From Cyclaneusma minus (taxonomy: Eukaryota > Ascomycota > Leotiomycetes > Marthamycetales > Marthamycetaceae), in NCBI GenBank assembly GCA_037179335.1, contig JAKZHN010000002.1, positions 1,674,001 through 1,738,000 of the forward strand: a stretch of 64,000 bases of DNA, read 5' to 3'. Every line of letters begins with the position of its first letter. The first letter of the stretch is position 1. This document shows, piece after piece, positions 56,959 to 64,000 of the stretch. The notes under the pieces are model-generated. The model was given only the letters and a program-made list of their open reading frames with translations. It made no database searches and was not told the origin of the DNA. The translations under genes were made by a program, and so were the position numbers.

Positions 56959-59952
56959 TTCCTTCGATGTTGCGGTCAATGATAATGTGGTAGGCCAGCA
57001 GTGGTGTGGTCCGATCAACAGCTGTTTTTCAATTGTAGGTATGGAGACGAGCGGGCGGCGGCGGAGAGAGCGGAGGTTTGGCAGGGCTGAAGGGCGACGG
57101 TAAGAGCTGATGATCAACGCTAAGCGCAGGCGCCCCACTGACAAACAACAAAAATAAATCATAGGCGCCTGCGGCCAACCGACGACGAAGCAGTTGAATC
57201 TGGAAACGGAATGGTGAGCTGGGAGGTTGAGGGAGCTGCGTGTGTTTAAGTAAGGAAGATGTTCGTAGCAGGTGGGGGGCCTGGATGTGATCTGCCGTCC
57301 TTTCAACTTCTTGACACCTGCTTGGCGGTTTTCAAGCTTCACCCACGGTTTGATGGTACGCACGGGCTGGAATGTTTCGAGGTACGTACCGCAGGTACTG
57401 CAATTAACTTTTTCGCTTTCAGCAACTCGAGTGATCAACATGATTTGGGAGTTGGGAGTCTCGGGGTATATCTATTGACTGACAGACCCGACGGCAGCCA
57501 GGTTTTCGGAGGAGGCACGGCCTTAACACACTCGCATAAGGACGGCACGGGCTGGCACCCACACCATCACATCATGACGGACCCGTGATCGAGGGCGCTG
57601 CGGATCAAAAGGAATACATCAATCTCGCCACATTGATTAGGCTTCAGGAAAAGAAAGGGAAAGGAGCGGCTCGGGCGGAGAGGCTCGAGGTGTGCGTCGC
57701 ACCTATATATCCAGAGATCCCAGCCTGCTTCCGGACGGTCATGTATGGTACCCAGCCCAATACTCCGACAGATCCTTGATATGTATGAGGATTCTTCAGC
57801 TGACGGGAGTCCCTGATTAGGCGGCAGGAGCACACCTCACGCGCATGAACACGTTCATCCCGAGCCGAATCCTCCCCACCCCCGTGCAGAGTCGCAGTCC
57901 AGTATGAGGCTTCCCAACCAGTTGCCTCATCATCCCCCTCACCGACAACGCCGCAGCGACACATATGGGTGTGCTGTCGCCAACCAACAACAACCAACCC
58001 ATGGGCGCCCTCCAATGAGAACAGCATGAACAGCATGAGCTGTGCCATGCTGCGCCTGGATTTCGAAACTTGTTGAGACGGGAGATGCGGGACATCTTCT
58101 GATCTGAGGTCGGGAGTATCTGCATGTGAAGCCACAATATCAGGCGACTAGATTGACTACTGAATACCTTAGCAGAGTTGCCAAGTACACGTCAGGTAAG
58201 TCTATTAACATCCTGTCAAGTTGGCATGTCAACACACCGCAGATACATCGTCAAGATAACCACAACATCACAATGTATGTGGTTCGGACGTGTCACCTCG
58301 GAGAATAAGATGTTAGCCTTGTTACGCATCCGCACTCCAAGTAACACAAAAACGTCCTCTCCCTTCAGCCTCCATCACCCTATATCGTCTTCTCGTTCCA
58401 TCCTTCAGCAAAAACATCTCGAGTCTGCCAAGGTATCCATACTCCCGAAAACCCTCCCGATGTTCGTCGGAAGGATCTCAGAGTTGTATTCGGAGTTTCA
58501 TATGCAGAGGAATGACCGTCCTGCCGGGTCGCGATTGGAGTATGTCCGTCTGCGATTATGCAATCCTGGCAGCAGTCGTAGCACCGCGACCATGTGGCGC
58601 TGCCTGTTGGTTACGTATTACCAACGCACACGAGACGATTACCAAGGAAGAGACCACGCAGCAAGGCCCGACCGAGATTTCGATATTCATTTAATATCGA
58701 ACCCGCCTCCGGCGCTTCAGCCTTTACTCCATGTACTGGTGCAGCCTCTACATGTACCAATGGACTTCTGATCTTCTCAGGTTTGTATTTTCGCCCTTCA
58801 CCTTTTATAGCTTCACTCACGCTTTCACCTGAATCCGAGTTTCAATTTATTTTCCATTATGTGAGGCAAGTTGGTTGAGCGAGGAGGAATATATATTGCC
58901 TGCCATATACGTCCTCGCATATCCCTATTTTCCCCACATCTGCTCAACCCTGAATACTTGGTCTATCTAGCAGCAGAATGCAGCCCCTTTATACCCCTTA
59001 ATTCCTAAACTTTTTATTTTAAAATATAAAGAACGCATTACTTTCCTACGTTATTTAGTTTCCCTGAAACGTGATGTACGCGGGGGCTGGCGGCTCCTCG
59101 GTGAGTGTAGCATCACGGCACAGCATCACGGCACAGCTTCCCGTCCCATTATCGTCACATTCGTCAACCTTACTGTGGAACGGGGTCTGGCGGACTCAGG
59201 ATGGGGAGTGCATACCTATATACCAGATAGCAATGAACAATTCCATCCTTCGGGACCCGGCTGTTTTAGGACTGTCGCTACACTTACCACAAATGACCTG
59301 CGCACGGCACATAGCCTCATGCGAACTTGAAAACACCTGGATCTTTGCATGCTTCCTCCCAGATAATAAGTTCTAAGTCTCACCGCTTCTTCATGCGCGA
59401 CGTTCTCAAGACTCAGCCCCCACTCGGGGATGTTCTTCCTTGGCGTCGACAACATACACAAGCCTCATCCTGTTGACGACGGACGAAAGGTGCTTAACTT
59501 TGGAAGTGCTCGTTAAAGAGAATCTCATATGCTTTGAACGGGATTCTCGGTCAAGGGCTATAGGCGTCTCTAGCTTTCAAGGCGCGTGAAAGGGCTAACC
59601 ACAAGGGGCTGAAAAGGGCTAGTGTCAAAGGGCTCAACACATCCGCATCTCGGAACCCTCTGGATCTACGCATCTCCCTTCATTCCCGAGTGTCGTCATT
59701 TTCCGATCCTTCCTTCCCAACATTCAGATTCATATTCCAGACCGCAAGCTTCTTCAGCCTCCGTTCTCATCCTCGCTGCCAACGATCCGCACACGACTCA
59801 TTCCCTGGAGCCAAAAGTGCTGTGTTTAACTTGGGAGAACTACTGAGTAGCTACCTAAAAAAGAGCTCACATGCTCCGCATGAAGCCAGGCTACCCAAAA
59901 AGCCTTTGCCCTTTCCAAGTTTCAAAAGTACCGAACAAGAGCTTCAAAGAGC
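56959..59952. other. Intergenic with an uncertain ORF at 58178-58771
   Basis: No supported gene. At 58178-58771 a 197-codon plus frame, and shorter frames in the other two phases over 58512-58790 (one starting MTVLPGRDWSMSVCDYAIL), all look moderately protein-like, so none can be preferred. AT-rich sequence lies around 59010-59060. AAGGGCT microrepeats occur at 59589-59635. Confidence 0.35.
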
Positions 59953-60075
59953 TTAGTGCTGCGAGAACCCGCTGGTTTTACCCACACATCCGAATCTCGG
60001 AATCTCTAGTCGTTGCTTTTTCTTCTCCGCGACCTGTGATTCGAAAATGCCTTGTGAATTTGAGATTTCGCACAT
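59953..60075 (-). CDS. 40-codon ORF downstream of a TATA module
   Basis: A complete ORF (MCEISNSQGIFESQVAEKKK and on to a stop) begins about 60 bp downstream, on the minus strand, of the CACGTG/TATAAA module at 60136-60166. The sequence around its start (TGTGCGAAATC...CACAAGGCATTTTCGA) is similar to the region downstream of the second module near 61550-61580. There the frame is not kept. It may be a short gene or a leader. Confidence 0.25.
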   Translation of the reverse strand: MCEISNSQGIFESQVAEKKKQRLEIPRFGCVGKTSGFSQH

Positions 60076-60135
60076 TTAGACACTCTGCGGTGGTGGTTTG
60101 ATTTGAAAAAGAAAGTGGGCAGATCTTTGGCCCAT

Positions 60136-60166
60136 TTTATAGCATTTTCACTTCGGGGCACGTGAT
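60136..60166 (-). promoter_or_regulatory. Left-facing CACGTGCC-TATAAA module 1
   Basis: On the minus strand ATCACGTGCCCCGAAGTG is followed by GCTATAAAAT. The same arrangement recurs at 61641-61676, and the two flank the tandem array between them. Confidence 0.5.
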
Positions 60167-60199
60167 TTCTGACTGCTTGGAAAGTCTCGAGCCCACAGC

Positions 60200-61470
60200 A
60201 CCGCGGTAAGAATTACGGGTGTTTTGCGAGAGGCCTCGCGGCTACTCTCCAGTTATGTTAGGGACTAGATAAACACCTTCTTTGACAAGATAGCAGGGTC
60301 ATGGCTCAAAGTCCAAGTCAGAGATGGATGATCAGTGGTTTCGTGTGAGTCCGGCTAGTATTTGGTTTAATTTATTTTTCTTTCCAGCCTGTGTCTTCTA
60401 CTGGCATGCGATAGTAGAAAGCAAATCATAAGGTAATCTTTTTGTGAGTTGAGATTTCTGAGAACTTTGGAAAAGCGCTGCGGGTAGCAGCTCGGCTGGG
60501 CGACAGTAGTTGGCAAGCGACGACAGTAGTGGCAAGGGATGGCAGTGACAGACTCACTGGATCTGCCGCAGTTGCTTTTACGTACTCTGAAGAGTTATAT
60601 AAACACCTTCCTCCTTTGCAATTCATAGGCCATGGCTCACTAACTCAGAACAACAACAGGATGGTCTACTGTGAATTTCAGTCAAGTCCTTTCGCCTATA
60701 ATATGCGCTCTGCTATGGTCTGCTATGCTAGAAAACAAAAGCAAAGTGTATCTTCGGGTCAAGGTCTTTTTCAAGCTATGGAAAAGCGCTGCCGGTAGCA
60801 GCTGCGGTGGGTGACAATAGTGTTGAGGGACGACAGTAGTTGGCATGACCTAGTACGAGCCTGACAGGACTTGCAAGCCTCAGCTCACTGCTTTGGCGTA
60901 ACCACGAGGACTATATAAACACCCCCCTTTTCTTTGATTCACAGGCTATAGCCCACAGAACACAACAAAAAGCGCCATTGCATAATATTCTGCGAATTTA
61001 ATTCTTCAGCCAGCCAAGGCCTTTCTTTGTACTTTGCGCTCTGCTATCAAGTATTATAGCAGAAAGCAAAGCAAATTGTTTTTGCAAGCTGAGATTTTAA
61101 AGTGCTACAGCAAAGTGGTGCCAGTAAGCTGTGGTAGGTGATGGTAGTTGGCAAGCGACGCCAGTGTCAGCGAGCAGGACTTATCTCAGCTGCTTTTGCA
61201 TAGCCAATATGGCTATATAAACGTCTTCCTCCACAGAGAGAAAATGCATGGTTCAAGAGCTTGGATAGCATCGAATGTCTGGTGGAAGTTTGATTGTTGG
61301 CCAAGTTTTCTTGTTCTGGCCCTTTGTAATCTTGTTAGTCCTTGTCATAGCTGCAGTGATTTGCAGAAAGTTGTGTCTACGAACAAGCATTTCTGGGTGA
61401 TATGGTCAGGCGGTGCTGGTAGCAGCTGGATTGGGCGACAGTAGTAGTAAGCGACGACAGTGACGGCCAA
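60200..61470 (+). repeat. Tandem array of four promoter-like units of about 310 bp
   Basis: TATATAAACACC-type boxes lie at 60266 (degraded, TAGATAAA), 60596, 60912 and 61214, with spacing 330, 316 and 302 bp. A CGACAGTAGTTGGC-type block lies at 60501, 60813, 61137 and 61434, spacing 312, 324 and 297 bp. Three of these blocks stand 80-100 bp before a TATA box. After each TATA box come CTTC, a TTCATAGGC/CATGGCTCA-like block, and, before the next CGACAG block, AAGCGCTGC..GTAGCAGCT. No frame is conserved between units. Confidence 0.75.
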
Positions 61471-61640
61471 TAAGACTTCGGGAAAGGAGAGAGCGAAAGC
61501 GGATTCTGCTGATTGAGTCAAATATTATGAAAAATGTAATCAGGTATGTAGGTCGAACATGCCTTGTGGATCTCACATGGAGCCATTGTTCATCGTTGGT
61601 TCGGAATGAAAAGCAAAACTGGGCGGGAGAGTGGCACTCC

Positions 61641-61676
61641 TTTATAGCTTTGCCCTTCGGCTTCGAGGCACGTGAT
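61641..61676 (-). promoter_or_regulatory. Left-facing CACGTGCC-TATAAA module 2
   Basis: On the minus strand ATCACGTGCCTCGAAGCC is followed by GCTATAAAGG. It faces into the last unit of the tandem array, so the two would be transcribed toward each other. Confidence 0.5.
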
Positions 61677-62600
61677 CTAGAGCCTGGAGCAAGCCACGAA
61701 GCCATAAACCGTAAGTGTCTAGGGCCTACCGCCGGTGAACAAGTTCACGTGTACGGTATAACACTCCACTCTATCCCTGCAACCGCCCACCAAAACAACT
61801 TGGTTCACAACTACATTTTACCAGGGCTTGGACTTATAAGTCACCTGACCGCCAAGTTGTCTGGGCATTTTAACGACCCTATATAAGCTAATCCAAATTT
61901 CTTCTTTGGAGACCAAACTCCTTCCCATACTTCCCGCTATTCAGGATCCCGAATAACTATTCGACTCCAAATGGTACGGGTATTGCTGCCTCCAATCTCA
62001 GTTCTTGAAGTCTTACACACTTTACCGAGTCTGTGAGTTTTTTTTCTTTCTTATTCTTGCATGTATGCAGGCAACCGAGTGACAGTAATGTACATTGAAC
62101 GACAGTAGTGTGCTGCTGTCACCTCTTCACTCTATTGTCTTTCTACCAGCCTGCCACCAAACAGCCTGCATCAAACTCGCAAAAGTTCGTAGACGCTATA
62201 CTGGACGCCACAAGGTCGAACGCAACTTGCCAGCAAGGCTTAGCAAAATACTTCCAAGTGACGACATCCACATCAGCATCCGTATATGAGCATCCGGTCT
62301 TCTAATCATCCCCATTCCATTCAATTTAACTATATCTAGCGAAAAGAGAAATCGACTTTTGAACGTTTTGCAACGATGCCAAATTTACAGAAAAAATACC
62401 TGTCACCATCTTCGTACCAAGCCAAAGCCATTTTATACATGAGAGTCATCTATCGCGTGCGAGACAATTAGTAGTTGCTTAGCCAGCGAGAAACTCGCAG
62501 CGAAAAATATAGGGGAGCTTGGGAGAGAATCCTTGTCGAGCGGTTCGTGCTCATAGCGAGTTGGGGCTCTAACAGACTGCCAGGCTGGTTTGCGTAGTGG
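61677..62600. other. Intergenic, with one more TATATAA box and CGACAGTAG block
   Basis: A CCTATATAAGC box at about 61880 and a CAGTAATG..GAACGACAGTAGTG block at 62077-62113 resemble pieces of the adjacent array. No gene is supported. Confidence 0.4.
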
Positions 62601-63839
62601 TCATTCTTGCTGGCGCTCCGACTTGTTCTTGTTCTTGTTCTTGAGGGAGGATTTCTTGGCGCGACGGGCTTTCTTGTAATATGGCGAATGAGGAATGAGA
62701 GCGTGGGGGAAGGAAAATCTTCGAGGCTCGCGGCTGCGTTTCTGGGGGGCTGGCTTGGTGGGAAGGATGGGATGTTGCGGTTTGGGAATGCGTTGGATTG
62801 GTGTCTGATTCTGAGGGGCCGGCGGGCTGTTTTGAAGTGTTGCAGAGGAAGAGCGCGAGGGTGGATTCACCGTCTCTTCACGATGACACGAGGCAGGATG
62901 TTGTGTGATCCGGCGAGGACTCATCTGCGGAATCAAAGAGGAACTTCCAGCACTCAGGCCTGGTTTTCGTGGTGCCGAAGGAGCACTCTCCACACTCCTA
63001 GGTCTATCCTTTACTCGAGGCTGTAGGACATCGTTTTCGGAGGCTTTGCTCGATCCAGGTTGATAGTCTCGAGAGCATGGTGGTCGAGTTTCTTTTTGGA
63101 CTTGTTCCAGAGCTTCGGTATTCAGGGAAGTCATGCGTGGTTCCTCGTCCAGGGAGTCTGCTTCTTCGTTGTCTTCCGCGATGTTTTCCTTGCCGCCTTC
63201 TTTCCCGCCTTCCTCGCCATCTCCCAGTACTTGCTTCTCCTCAGTCCCCTCAGCACACTCCGCCATCAAAGCCTTGCACCTCTCTTCGGAATCTCTCAAT
63301 TCCTCTTTACATCTCCCCCAAATCGCCGCGCGTGTTGTGCCTAACTCCAACGTAAACACTACTACCAACCTAGTCCCCAATTCAGATTGTAAGGCGTCGA
63401 ACTCATCCCCATCCAAACTATACGCAGCTATCCACGACGCATACATGAGGTCTGCAATAGTCGGGGCCCTGCCTCGATCTTTCATTAACAATAATGGCTC
63501 ATAGCCTCGGGATTCCAGCTTTTCTGGGGAGCAATCCTCTTCTGCCAACATTGTGAAAGTGAGGCCCCCTTCGCCTAGGATATCGTCTACAGACATGGGC
63601 GGTCGGATCAAGGGGGTCGTCCATGATATGCCACCGGCATCGGGGGCATAGATGTATTTGTCAGGTTTTTTGCGCCATAAAATTGGGGGGTAGCCTTGCG
63701 ATCTCAGTTTGTCGGGAGAACAAGCGACGATGAAAATCCCAAAAGCATCATCGTGGTGAAATGGTGATCCTTGCTCCTCTAGGAAGCAGTAGCTGGGTGC
63801 GATGAAGCAACCGAAAATACCAGACTTCAGTTGAGACAT
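62601..63839 (-). CDS. Hypothetical protein with internal CSPxKLxSxGY repeat, 412 aa
   Basis: The frame is open to 63998, but the ATG at 63839 (MSQLKSGIFGCFIAP) is preferred, because upstream codons read as leader. Two copies of a motif CSP(D/E)KLxS(Q/R)GYxP(I/L)L lie about 60-70 residues apart in the first 125 residues, each followed by a basic stretch. They suggest a duplicated small domain. Next are a helical, Cys-containing segment, an acidic Glu-rich stretch (about residues 195-240), a long Ser/Pro-rich disordered region, and a strongly basic C-terminus (KKARRAKKSSLKNKNKNK) that could be a nuclear or nucleic-acid-binding tail. No family was recognised. Confidence 0.7.
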   Translation of the reverse strand: MSQLKSGIFGCFIAPSYCFLEEQGSPFHHDDAFGIFIVACSPDKLRSQGYPPILWRKKPDKYIYAPDAGGISWTTPLIRPPMSVDDILGEGGLTFTMLAEEDCSPEKLESRGYEPLLLMKDRGRAPTIADLMYASWIAAYSLDGDEFDALQSELGTRLVVVFTLELGTTRAAIWGRCKEELRDSEERCKALMAECAEGTEEKQVLGDGEEGGKEGGKENIAEDNEEADSLDEEPRMTSLNTEALEQVQKETRPPCSRDYQPGSSKASENDVLQPRVKDRPRSVESAPSAPRKPGLSAGSSSLIPQMSPRRITQHPASCHREETVNPPSRSSSATLQNSPPAPQNQTPIQRIPKPQHPILPTKPAPQKRSREPRRFSFPHALIPHSPYYKKARRAKKSSLKNKNKNKSERQQE

Positions 63840-64000
63840 CGTGTAATTTGTAGTAGAGGAGGGATGGCGAGAGGATGATTTGATGACACAAAGGTGTGGA
63901 TGACGCAGATATGTAAAGGTACAAAGGGGAAGAAATAACTGATATCTCGCAGTTATCCAATTTTCTGGCGGAAAACCGCTTGATATAACTTTCTTCACGC

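Noticed and set aside
60529..60798. 89-codon frame inside the tandem array
   Set aside because: The frame is not kept in the other three units.
1..64000. tRNA, rRNA or CRISPR-like structures
   Set aside because: No B-box-like GGTTCGAATCC with a matching cloverleaf and no regular spaced palindromic repeats were found by eye. A covariance-model search would be decisive.

Overview
The window is nuclear DNA of a filamentous ascomycete (Pezizomycotina). A Dothideomycete is the best guess, but the sequence does not prove it. The evidence is short GT-AG introns (about 60-290 nt) with fungal CTAAC/CTGAC-like branch sites, the standard code, and a typical fungal set of conserved genes. No rRNA, tRNA or CRISPR array was recognised.

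Layout. 1-6 kb: an edge-truncated hypothetical gene, weak ORFs beside a MITE-like element, and a 964-residue disordered protein (minus strand). 7.7-14.4 kb: a conserved block with the cytoplasmic dynein intermediate chain (minus), ATP synthase subunit e and the oligosaccharyltransferase subunit STT3 (both plus). 16.3-22.7 kb: a 1039-residue zinc-ribbon, YRHV-repeat protein with a GW/WG tail, then a 400-residue helical protein. 24.2-25.4 kb: an Old Yellow Enzyme. 28.8 kb: a SEC72-like TPR protein. 29.7-34.3 kb: an array of degenerate promoter-like and short-ORF units. 35.2-39.2 kb: mannose-6-phosphate isomerase and a GABA-type permease. 39.2-47.6 kb: gene-poor. 47.6-55.9 kb: a TmpA-like membrane flavoprotein and a divergently oriented 4-coumarate-CoA-ligase-like enzyme, followed by a frame-broken gene. 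60.1-62.1 kb: a second, tandem promoter-like array. 62.6-63.8 kb: a 412-residue hypothetical protein.

How the genes work together. STT3, the SEC72-like protein and phosphomannose isomerase all serve secretion and N-glycosylation (glycan transfer, translocation, GDP-mannose supply). Their proximity is probably chance. The TmpA-like protein and the acyl-CoA-ligase-like enzyme are divergently arranged and could belong to a small metabolic module.

The most unusual content is not ordinary genes. Two arrays (29.7-34.3 and 60.2-61.5 kb) carry repeated TATATAA-containing modules. In the left array the spacing CACGTGA-28-TATATAA-34-CAAG is exactly kept in three copies, inward-facing TATA boxes recur, and a reading frame between copies diverges mostly at silent sites, while several other copies carry a stop at the equivalent place. 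A 19-bp degenerate tandem repeat also occurs at three separate intergenic loci, and a 200-bp MITE-like family with ATCACGTGAC ends is present.
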